Shown one piece after another: positions 1-8,090 of a DNA stretch of 11,155 nt. Below the pieces are notes generated by a model. The model made no database searches, was not told where the DNA came from, and saw nothing but the letters and a program-made list of their open reading frames with translations. Both the position numbers and the translations under genes were made by a program. Every line of letters starts with the position of its first letter. The first letter of the stretch is position 1. This stretch comes from Ectocarpus siliculosus (Eukaryota > Sar > Phaeophyceae > Ectocarpales > Ectocarpaceae): the NCBI GenBank assembly GCA_000310025.1, contig FN649752.1, positions 2,230,702-2,241,856 of the forward strand, given 5' to 3'.

Positions 1-27
1 CCCCCCCCCCCCCCCCCCCCCACCCCC
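1..27. repeat. C homopolymer at window start
   Basis: Twenty-one C bases, one A and five more C bases. It may extend further left. Such long runs are also common at contig edges, so its true length is uncertain. Confidence 0.9.
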
Positions 28-152
28 AAGGTTAACATGCTCCAAGCAAAAGCAACTACCATTATTTGTAGACAATCAAAGGACCAGCCCCCCCCCCCCC
101 CCCCTCCCAACCACGCTCCGCGCGCTTTGTACGATGGTTACTACTACAACAG

Positions 153-371
153 ACCGCGCCGCCGTCCGGTGGGATGCTTCGAACCCGCGCCCTCGGCAGC
201 AGCCTTCAGGTGCCGCTGGAGGAACACGACGACGAGGACGGCGGCGGCAGCTGCAGCGTCGACGGCAGCGGCGGGTCTGACTCCCCCAAGATCGGGAGGG
301 CTGCCCTACCGAAGCTCTTGGCGGGGACCCGCAGCAAGGCGTTCGAAGCCCGACGAGCCAAGTTCGGCTAG
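153..371 (+). CDS. Putative terminal exon of an unidentified protein (3' partial gene)
   Basis: This is a likely last coding exon of a plus-strand gene whose earlier exons lie left of the window. The frame encodes 72 residues and ends with TAG at 369-371. A C-rich pyrimidine tract at 88-108 precedes a candidate acceptor, ACAACAG, ending at 152. Other AG acceptors at 198-199, 201-202 and 208-209 would shorten the exon by up to 57 bp in the same or another phase. The peptide has an acidic and Gly/Ser-rich middle (EEHDDEDGGG, then GSGGSDS) and a basic, Ala-rich tail ending KAFEARRAKFG. I recognise no domain. Strong third-position G/C and protein-like composition favour coding over chance. The frame is open back to position 72 and has an internal ATG at 174, so a short single-exon gene starting there (65 residues) is an alternative. 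Confidence 0.5.
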   Translation, partial: TAPPSGGMLRTRALGSSLQVPLEEHDDEDGGGSCSVDGSGGSDSPKIGRAALPKLLAGTRSKAFEARRAKFG

Positions 372-605
372 GCTTCTCTTTGTATTTCTTGTACAGCAGT
401 AGTGTGGTGGTTGTTGACACCGCACACACGATGAGGGCACAAAGCTTTTTTTGTAGGATAAAAAAAGTCGGGGACTCTCTCTGTTATCGGTGGATCGAGA
501 CGAAGTCGTTGGTTTTCTACCGTGTGTAAGAAGAAATCAAGAGTAGTCGTGGTGTTGGCAGGGGGGGCTCTCGTTCGAGACGCCTGCTTGAGACAAGTGG
601 CGCTA

Positions 606-860
606 CCACGAGCGAAGTGCAGATCAGATGATGCTCACGCAGGCCCACCAGCAGACGTAACACCAAAGTATGTAGCATGGCGAGAGAGTGCGTGGCGTGT
701 CCCGAGATGATATTCTACAGGAGAGTGCGTGGCGTGGAAGACATCCACGAGCGAGGGCAGCTGCTCACGCCGATCACCCAGCAGAAATACCGCTGTGTAA
801 ATTAGCAGGGTTGAGTGCGGGAAGCCCCAAGGAGTATTGTAGGCGTGGAAGACTTGCTTG
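606..860. repeat. Diverged tandem duplication, period about 139 bp
   Basis: The segment starting CCACGAGCGA at 606 recurs at 745. In both copies it is followed by TGCTCACGC (632 and 762) and then CCAGCAGA, with a roughly 9-bp gap in the second copy. A second shared block, GAGTGCGTGGCGTG, occurs at about 684 and 723. The end of copy two (CGTGGAAGAC at about 845) matches the start of copy two at 734. The copies have many substitutions and gaps, so the duplication is old. Confidence 0.55.
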
Positions 861-1303
861 CACGATCCAAGTGTCACCGAGGCATGATAAAGCTGTCCAC
901 GGATACATGGGTCTCCGCAGCTCACTAAATAACCGAAAATTACAGGGGAGTACTGCTGTAGTACAAACCTCTCCACTCACTCAGGGGGTTACACCAGAAG
1001 TGAGGTCTCATCGTCGGTATGCTCGCCGAGGTCTGCCTCCTCCTGTGGTGGGTCTTTTTTTTTTGTTTGCATCGACCGCGCTAACCGGCTAACCAATGAA
1101 AAAACGTCGTCAGTCTCAGTGGTTGCAAACGGTCCAAAGGCCATGATCTGGGACCCCGTGAGGGGGCGTCTTGCGGGAGGCTAGGCCACTGTGTGTGGTG
1201 TGTGTGTGCGAGTATCTTCGTCCTTTGAGTGCGTTGTTATTGTTGTTGTTGTCTTCACATTTAAAACCGTTCCGGTCTCCACTCAGTACCTTCCAATGTC
1301 CGT

Positions 1304-1323
1304 ACTATACTATACTATACTAT
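1304..1323. repeat. ACTAT microsatellite, 4 units
   Basis: Four perfect ACTAT units run into an AT-rich TATATAA stretch. They lie in non-coding sequence and could be mistaken for a TATA element, but no downstream gene supports that. Confidence 0.8.
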
Positions 1324-1412
1324 ATATAACAGTACAACTGACGCTGATGCCTTCCGTGGTCACAAGACAACTGCCTGGAGCCTCGAACTACCGGCATTCT
1401 GGCTGAAAACAT

Positions 1413-1448
<36 letters not shown>
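1413..1448. repeat. (AGC)12 trinucleotide repeat
   Basis: Twelve perfect AGC units (36 bp) sit in the intergenic region. No supported gene covers them. The same trinucleotide class also encodes the Gln and Ser tracts of the ankyrin gene elsewhere in the window, so CAG-type expansion appears to be a general property of this genome. Confidence 0.95.
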
Positions 1449-1452
<4 letters not shown>

Positions 1453-1634
1453 TGAATCGAATGCTTTTGGCGTGATCCTCATGTATTCGTGCTTGTGAGC
1501 TCACGATTCTGTTCCGTTTCTCAACTCTTCATGACCCCTTCAATTCGTCGGTGTCTGCATGCTGCATCACCGCTCCTTCTAAACAGCTCCTACTGAAAAC
1601 GAAAAAAAAAAGTCCCTCCTGGACTTGCTACCTT

Positions 1635-1661
1635 CCTCCCGGGTGTATGTGACCCGGGGGG
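1635..1661. repeat. GC-rich inverted repeat (CCCGGGT / ACCCGGG)
   Basis: The arms CCCGGGT (1638-1644) and ACCCGGG (1652-1658) are perfectly complementary around a 7-base spacer. The stem extends to 10 bp if one G-U wobble is allowed. It lies far from any supported coding end, so a terminator or regulatory role cannot be assigned. Confidence 0.75.
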
Positions 1662-1944
1662 TGATATGTACGTACGTCAGATACATGTGCCGAAAGGTGT
1701 CCGTAGACCTGGCTCCAGAATATATAGATGGGACGGACACAACAACACACACACACACCGATCAACAGCCCCCTCCTCTGCGAGGAAAAAAAGCACGTCA
1801 CGTCATAAAAAAAACGCAACATTACACGACGATGACAACGACACGCCCCCCTTGTGGGGTAGCAGCCCTTCTCCGAACGTGACTGGGCACGCAAAGCGCC
1901 CAGCCAGCTATTAGAAAGAAAAACGACCTATTAAGAAAAAGAAC

Positions 1945-2070
1945 AAACGAACCAATTGTAAGGTACCAAATCCCGGGGAACGCCCCCACGGGTTCCCGCG
2001 ACAAGAAAACGAACCAATAAAAGGTACCACAATCCCGGGAACGGTGCTACGGGTCCGTCCCCGCGGGTAC
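1945..2070. repeat. Tandem duplication, period about 62 bp
   Basis: Two units begin with the shared words ACGAACCAAT, then AAGGTACC, then AATCCCGGG (unit 1 from about 1947, unit 2 from about 2009). Each unit contains a short potential hairpin centred on its GGGAAC segment. The second halves have diverged more than the first. The function is unknown. A third GC-rich stretch at about 2866-2905 shares TCCCGGGGAAC with unit 1 and, in reverse orientation, GGTGCTACGGG with unit 2. Confidence 0.65.
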
Positions 2071-2677
2071 ACGTCACCACCACAATTTTAAAACACCACA
2101 ATGTAGAAGAAAGTAAATCAAAGAGTGAGACCATCACACTCTTCAAACAAGCGCAGTACAACAGCAGCGTGCTACCTTTTTTGGTGCACCAGAATGCGGA
2201 CTAGAGATATATATCGTTCAACCGTGTGTTTGTGTGGTTGACGTCACTACCCTTCCGACGACATACTGACTATGAGACAGCAAAAAGCCAAACAAACGCA
2301 AAACACACTCACCAGAGACCACACACAACCGGGACCAGCTTCTACCCACAATCACTATCGTGCACACAGCAAAAGTGAACAACCTAAAAAAATCGAGCGA
2401 CGCAACAACGTAGCGCGCGATGCAGCCGATAGAACTGGCATTGCTTTCACAGAACAGTAGGTGACACCAAAACAATCCGCTAGATACCGCGCGAACAGGC
2501 TCGGCTATACACACACAAAAAGAGAAGACGGCCTCGCCAACACAATAGGAAGAAAGTAACACGACGCTTAATACAGAGAAGAGGGTCAAGCAGACAAAGG
2601 TCAAGTGGACACAGCAGTCACAAGTAGACAGAGTAGAGACAAAAAAAAACGTACTTCTTGGTCAGTTTCACACCACT

Positions 2678-2720
2678 CTCCCCGCCCCCCCCCCCGCCCC
2701 CCCTGGCCCCCCCAACCCCT
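2678..2720. repeat. C-rich low-complexity tract
   Basis: A run of almost pure C is broken by single G, T and A bases. It lies downstream of the ankyrin gene stop on the minus strand, where it would be transcribed as a G-rich 3' sequence if the transcript extends that far. Homopolymers like this are prone to length errors. Confidence 0.85.
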
Positions 2721-3005
2721 GCCTCAAGGAGCCCTACCGCGCCCCAACCTCCCAGCACCTGGAAATTGTTCCCGCCAAGCACCTGGGAGGTCGTTGTTGC
2801 GTGTTTTTTCGCAACGGCGGCGGTTCGGCCTCTGAACCCCTCCCCCCGTGCGCTACTTTCCTTCCCGGGGAACACCGTGCCCCGTAGCACCAATCCCGCA
2901 GGTGGCGCAGCCCCGTTAACCCTATGTATATCGATGTACCCTGTACGAAATGGCACTACAATACAGCAGCTGTACAGCTATTTCGTTTGCTGCGTGCGTG
3001 CGTGC

Positions 3006-3290
3006 TCAAACGAGGGACGGCCAGAACTCGTCGACCACCTCATCCAGGAACTGCCGCCAAGCAGGCCACGACTCCTCCTTCACATAGCGCAGCGGGCTGC
3101 AGCCTCTCTTGTCGGTCACCAGGAGCATGTTCAGGTTGCCGACGATGTTGTCGTTGTCTTTGTTGTTGTCGTTGTTGTTGTCGTTGTTGTTGTCGCCGTC
3201 GTCATCGCCGTCAGCCATGCTGTCGCTGCCGGAGCGGGTGCTCTCGCCACCGCTGGTGCTGGTGCTCGCACCACTGACGGTGGTTGCATC

Positions 3291-3325
<35 letters not shown>

Positions 3326-6315
3326 GGCGGCGCCGGTTGTTGGCCTCCCTCTCCTCTTCCAGAAACACGCGGACGATGTCGAAGCGGGGCTGCGCCGCCC
3401 AGCAGACCTCGTGCAGCGGGAAGCGGCCCAGGTCGTCGCAGGCCGTCAGGGAGCCGCCGTTGGCCACCAGGAAGAGTAGGAGGGGCAGGTTGCCGCGGCG
3501 GCAGGCGACGTGCACGACAGACTCGCCGAACTTGTTGCAAGCATCCTGTTTTTTTTTCGTTCGAACGGCGGGGGGGGGAAATAAGAAGGAGGAGGGATAA
3601 GAAGCAAGATATTGAGCGACATAAGACTCGCGGGATGGTTTGTTGCTGAAGAGTCCTGTGGGCGTATCATCGCATTGAAAAAAAAAAAAATCGAGGCGGG
3701 ACAAAACATGGTCAATGTACTGCAATATTTGAATGATTGATTCGCAATGGGGAAGGGCGGGTAGAAAAACGGGCAGACCACGAACAAGTTTTGTACACGG
3801 CGTGTAAACCAAACAGGACAAGCTCACGCGGGGTAACGTAAGCCAGGAGGAAAGACTGCTGTCTGTTGCAGCACTGTGTTGGGCGCGTGAACAGGTCTTG
3901 ACGGGTTACCCGCCGCCCGTTGACAGGGCCCACGCTCTATTGTTGCATACTAGGTGCATAGCGGACTGTGAGGATGCTTTCGATTTATTGGTTAGCGTAT
4001 CAAGCCCGCGTCAGTTCAATCGGTACGGAGGTACTGCTGTGAGCTATAATAGAGACCGAGACGGTTTTTTCATGTCGAGATAAACGGCGATCGGTTTCGA
4101 AGCGGAAAGGAGTGGCCCCCACGTGTCTCGTTGGCAGCCAAGTTTTGATAAGACCGCACCCCACCTAAGAACACTTGCTTAGCCTGAGAGTATACCTCCG
4201 TCGTTATTTGCTTGGTGGGGAAGCCAACAAAGGAATGCTTACGGTTCATGACTGTGGGTAAGGTTCACGAACTTCCACTCATTTCCTGTGGCAATCGAAT
4301 CCTCAATGAAAATACTGGTGACGTCGTCTGTGCAGACAGGCCAACCACGTGGTGGTACTGCTGTATTCGCTTGTTTCAGAAGCTTCTTGTACAGGATGGA
4401 AGTGTTCGCGCGGGCGCCAGGCGCACGTGAGTGTTCGTCGGGAAAGGAAGTGCGCGTTATTAGCCGCCACACGACGCGAAAAGGAAACAACAGCACCAGT
4501 AGATAGAAGTTGCAGACAGGAAACAAGAGCTAGTTGTTGACTTGATGACTCAGGTATGTAGTCACTGAGGGTACCAACCGCGGTGGAGGTGTTGCTCCGT
4601 GAACGTTTTTGTTCCGGGTTGGGGTCACCGTTATGATCTCTGCCCGGCCACCTTCCACCACGTGTATCGCTGGTCCTGCAGTGACGCGGTCACCACAGGC
4701 TGGCTACCTACGGGTACACCACGCTGGTTTAACTTCCTCTTGTAGATGTGTAAGAAAACATAAAATACTTCGCTGGACTAATCGGGATATAGATACCGCG
4801 ATGATGAAATGGGGAAAAACACTTCTGGAAACACATCAGCATGGCGGCTTGACGTGGACAAAAAAGCGACAACGCAGAGGCAAGGTCACGTTTCGCATGA
4901 AACCTCAACCAGTAGCCGTTCACAAATCAAAGTCTCGGTGCTTTTCCCACAAACATTAGCATCGCCACATGATATGTTATAGCGGGTTGCACGAGTAGAT
5001 CGAACCGGGGAGTTCAGTCGGGAGGTGGGGCCACAGGCGGGCTTGAGTGGTCTTGGGATAGAGGTCATTGATTTGATGGATGTTCCAATCAAAAGAGTTT
5101 TTGAACACGTACGCATCGTAGTGCCCACGTCGCCGGAAAAACTCTACTGGAAAAAACCGGTGGTGTCAGTCGTGTTTCTTAATTGCAGGTGTGCAATATT
5201 GGAGCGACAACACACCAAAACAACGAGCGCACGCACGCTATTCCTGCGAGCTCACAGACTCAAGACTAAAGCTGTTGTGGGCTGTTTGCTCCTGACCGTA
5301 CATGTTGTTGGTCCCTTGCGCGTTCCCTCGTGGGTTTTTCCGAATGGATCTCAGATCCCAATTTAACATTTTAACCGCTCCTTACCTCCACGTATGTGCT
5401 ACACAAATGTACGAGTAAAATGTTTTGGCGCTGGTCGAAACAAATAACGAACGTCAAATCTCTCGCCCATAGCAGAAACGCGTTGTAGAAGGGAAATTAC
5501 GGCTGGGGCACGCACACAATTGCGGCAACGGTGGCGGCGGTGCGTTTGCACTGGCGCTCGTCAGCAGCCATCAGCAGTCACCACCATCAATCGAAAAGAA
5601 CGCGTTCCGTTCCCAAAAAAACAGGAACTAAAAAAAAAAAAGCGGGATCAGCGGCAGCGACGACCACGACGCCGCCGCGTCCTGCTGTGTGCAGTAGTGC
5701 GTGACACCAGCTCACCATGCGTCTGCCTGTGTCCACCGCCCTCTGCAGCCCTTCCATATCGCCCCTCCTGGCGAGCCCGCTCAGGTGCGGCTGCGCGTCG
5801 TAGTCCATGACCTGCTTTGCGGTCGGCGGCGCGCTGTACCCGGCCTCCGACGAGCTGACGGTCGCCTTGGGTGTGCGGCCCCTTTTCTCCAGCAACGCGA
5901 TGAGGTGTGCGTCAGGTGCTACAGCTGCTGGTGCTGGTGCTGGTGCCGGTGCTGCGGCGGCGGTGCTCGCGGCGGCGGGCAGGCCGGCAGAAGAAGGGGC
6001 GTTGATGTGGTGGTGTTGCTGTTGCTGCCGCTGCTGCCGCTGCTGCCGCTGCTGCTGCTGCTGCTGCTGGATCTGATACACGCGTCGACGCGCCATGAGG
6101 TTGCGTCGCATGTCCTCGAGGTGCTCGTACTGCAAGGAAGGGAACCTGGACGAGGCCGCTGCGGCGGCCACCCAGCGCCTCGAGGAGAGCACCGCCTGCG
6201 AGGCATGCGCCTGCCGCTGGGCTCGCCGCTCTCTCAGCGCGCGGCGAGCCAGGGCGGAGCCGGTGTTCGCTGGCGCAGCAACCGTTGTTGTCGTGGGCGG
6301 AGGTGGGGCGGCCAT
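3006..6315 (-). CDS. Ankyrin-repeat protein, two exons (6315-5716 and 3545-3006)
   Basis: This is a 379-residue ankyrin-repeat protein, probably a protein-interaction scaffold whose partner is unknown. Exon 1 (6315-5716) starts at an ATG in good context (aacaccATGg) and ends ATG|GTGAGC. Exon 2 (3545-3006) begins after a pyrimidine-rich AACAG acceptor and ends in TGA. Joining them in phase 0 creates the uninterrupted block MDACNKFGESVVH, which I recognise from ankyrin-like proteins of diatoms; this is the main support for the splice. Residues 1-60 are Pro/Thr/Ala-rich, 64-80 basic, 81-100 Gln-rich, 101-103 His, and 111-134 Ala/Pro-rich. Ankyrin units lie at about 177-200 (helical pair), 203-232, 235-264 (RFPLHEVCW) and 337-369 (TDKRGCSPLRYV). 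Between the last two sits a roughly 73-residue insert of Ser, Asp and Asn runs. There is no signal peptide or membrane segment, so it is probably cytosolic or nuclear. Confidence 0.88.
3147..3196. repeat. GTTGTTGTTGTC-type minisatellite inside ankyrin exon 2
   Basis: Units of about 12 bp, made of GTT and GTC triplets, encode on the minus strand the Asp/Asn run DNNNDNNNDNNKDNDN (residues about 318-333) of the ankyrin protein. The unit structure suggests replication slippage in frame, so the length probably varies between alleles. Confidence 0.85.
3292..3324. repeat. AGC/GCT repeat encoding the poly-Ser tract
   Basis: On the minus strand, ten AGC codons plus one AGT encode an 11-Ser run (residues 275-285) inside the ankyrin-domain insert. 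It is the same triplet class as the Gln tract in exon 1, read in a different frame. Confidence 0.9.
3546..5715 (-). other. Long (2,170-bp) GT-AG intron of the ankyrin gene
   Basis: On the minus strand the intron begins GTGAGC at 5715 and ends AACAG at 3546, preceded by a C/T-rich stretch. Both splice sites fall in phase 0 and restore a recognised conserved block, so no extra exon is needed between them. Several open frames of about 60-116 codons occur inside on both strands (for example 4609-4959 and 5025-5366, plus). None resembles a protein I recognise. I see no terminal repeats or transposase or reverse-transcriptase motifs. Two copies of the motif TACTGCTGT occur within it, at 4032 and 4356. 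Confidence 0.75.
6009..6070. repeat. CAG-type repeat encoding the Gln/Arg/His tract
   Basis: On the minus strand, seven CAG codons are followed by CGG-CAG-CAG units, then CAA/CAG codons and three CAC codons. Together they encode residues about 83-103 of the ankyrin protein (Gln-rich, with regularly spaced Arg, ending in His). The imperfect units suggest an older expansion interrupted by point changes. Confidence 0.9.
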
Positions 6316-7861
6316 GGTGTTGACGTGTGCCCTCTTGATGTCAGATGTGGATGACCTCTCCGGAGCTTGTAGATGCGCGAAGTACGGCGGTACGAAGGAG
6401 AAAAAGGCAAGTGAAAACTGCGCGATAGAGGAAGGCCGGTGCGTCTGCTGCTCAGTCAGAGGGCCAGAGTTGGTGGAAGTGTGCGCTGGTGGCTATAAGT
6501 GAGAGAGTGAGAGAGCCGGGCCGCGAGTTGTGTGGATGTAGCGGGCAGAAAAAGTCAGCGTGCGGAGGAATAATCGCCAATGATGCCTGATGACGACATT
6601 ATTTGAACGTGAGTGACGTGTGCCGTCGAAAAAAAAAAAGAAGCACTTTTTGGCACGTTGCAGATCAGAGATCAGAGACATGAGCGGGTGATTGCACCAC
6701 CAGTTGTTGTACTGGCATCAGAATATCCTTCGGCGGCGGGGTAAATAAGCAAAACATGTGCAAACGTTCAAGAAAAGAGTGTACCCCACCCACGACGGTG
6801 CAGAGAGAGGAAGGGCCGGGGCGGCTACATGTCTGCCCGTCGCGCGTGTTCATCATTCAAATAGTGTCGTCCCCCACTCATGATCATCCTGGACGGATTG
6901 ATATCGACAACACAACAAGTAGGTATGTTTTTTTACGACAAGGGATCTGAATAAAACATGTAGTCTAGGTAGTATGCTGACGGTGTCGTAGTACTGTGTA
7001 CAGCAGTCCCTGTGTGGGTACTCACTCCGTTTTTATACAGATGAAGCTGTTAGCAAACGTGGGCATTCTCTATCTCAAACTCACTGATTAGATGTATGTG
7101 CTCGCTTGCGCTTGCTTGTGGTTATGTAGTGACAATTGGACTGACGGCAAGCACAACATGGAAGACGTGCATGGGTCAGATTCGGAGCTACAGCAGTAAA
7201 TACTTCAAAAGGATCTACTGTTTGACTTGTAGCTAGCTGTGGACTACATCCTTCCTGGAACGCAAGATATCACGAAGAACGACAACACGACGACTGTTGC
7301 TGTTACTGAGACTCCTATAAACTCTTCTAGACTGCAGTTACAGTGTAAGGGTGTGTGTGTGCCTCGCGGGGCTCGTCATTAAAAATATGCCTGTTTGTGC
7401 AGCGATGATGACATCCTTCCCCCAGTTGCCGTCGAGACGCCTATCTATGGAGGTGCACCATCTAATGGACTGGTTATTTTCTGGTGGATAATATAGGGAG
7501 GGGGGGGCCTAAGCTGGCACGGGTAGAGAAGCACAAAATAAGGCGCACATGCAATACATGCGCCAGCATCGAGTCATTGTGTGGTCGTCTGTGTTCGTCT
7601 ATCGGATTGATTCGCCCCCCCCCGTCCACGGAGCGATGCAAAATGAACAGATGTAGGCAACGGTACCGACACAAATCAACGGCGGTTAGAACACGCTTTG
7701 CTCGAGGGCTCGCTTCTCTATTCCAACCAACAGGAACTCTATAAATAGGTTGAAGGTGTGGGTCCTGTTCTCATTAGAATTTGAACCCTTTCAAGTTTTG
7801 AACTACACACCGCAGTGGTGGCACGTTTTGCCCAAGACAAAAATAGAATAATACCCGTTCG

Positions 7862-7874
7862 CCCCCCCCCCCCC
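7862..7874. repeat. C13 homopolymer
   Basis: Thirteen consecutive C bases just upstream of the 67-bp tandem duplication. A second C-run (7947-7955) separates the two units of that duplication. Confidence 0.9.
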
Positions 7875-7892
7875 TCCACGTAGCGCAACGAT

Positions 7893-8015
7893 GTTTGCCA
7901 TCGGGGTTGGGTTTTCGTCGCTTGGCAACGACGTTGTACAACAGGCCGCCCCCCCTGGTGTTTGCCATCGGGATTGGGTTTTCGTCGCTTGGCAGCGATG
8001 TTGTAAAACAAGCCG
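7893..8015. repeat. Tandem duplication, period 67 bp, two 56-bp units
   Basis: Unit 1 (7893-7948) and unit 2 (7960-8015) both begin GTTTGCCATCGGG and continue TTGGGTTTTCGTCGCTTGGCA, differing at 5 of 56 positions by my reading. An 11-bp spacer that starts with a C-run separates them. Unit 1 contains the perfect 10-bp palindrome GTTGTACAAC (7933-7942), which unit 2 has lost through one change. Because the period is not a multiple of three, the two copies fall in different frames, arguing against a repeated protein domain. Confidence 0.85.
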
Positions 8016-8039
8016 ATCACTTCGTGAGCTCGGCTACCA

Positions 8040-8090
8040 GGTTACCGCTTTTTTTTTTTTTGCTCTTGGTATCTTTTTTTTGCGGTAACC
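8040..8090. repeat. Perfect 9-bp inverted repeat around a T-rich spacer
   Basis: GGTTACCGC (8040-8048) and GCGGTAACC (8082-8090) are exact reverse complements. The 33 bases between them are almost all T, apart from a short GCTCTTGGTATC interruption. It begins about 25 bp after the 67-bp tandem duplication. A stem-loop is possible but no transcript is known to cover it. Confidence 0.75.

Larger units (their letters stand above)
372..3005. other. Gene-poor intergenic region between convergent genes
   Basis: This stretch lies between the stop of the putative plus-strand gene (371) and the stop of the minus-strand ankyrin gene (3006), so it should hold both 3' ends. All open frames in it are short, overlap on both strands and have compositions set by simple repeats, so I support no gene here. 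It contains a diverged 139-bp-period duplication (about 606-860), an ACTAT array, an (AGC)12 array, a GC-rich hairpin near 1648, a 62-bp-period duplication (1945-2070) and a C-rich block (2678-2720). I see no clear polyadenylation signal for either neighbour. Confidence 0.5.

Noticed and set aside
2658-3479. 273-residue plus-strand frame
   Set aside because: It is a shadow of the ankyrin exon 2 repeats (long Val, Ala and Leu runs) joined to a C-rich tract giving Pro runs. There is no family resemblance.
3006-3827. Single-exon 273-residue frame on the minus strand covering ankyrin exon 2
   Set aside because: Its first 94 residues are low-complexity translation of the pyrimidine-rich intron end. 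The protein-like region begins exactly after the AACAG acceptor at 3546, and joining it to the 5716 donor rebuilds a conserved block.
4609-5366. Plus-strand frames of 116 and 113 codons inside the long intron, considered as a nested gene or mobile-element remnant
   Set aside because: I saw no reverse-transcriptase, integrase or transposase motifs, no terminal repeats and no splice logic. They remain possible but unsupported.
5701-6354. 217-residue plus-strand frame opposite ankyrin exon 1
   Set aside because: Its Leu, Cys and Gly runs are the antisense of the CAG and GCN repeats. Exon 1 on the other strand has the conserved sequence.
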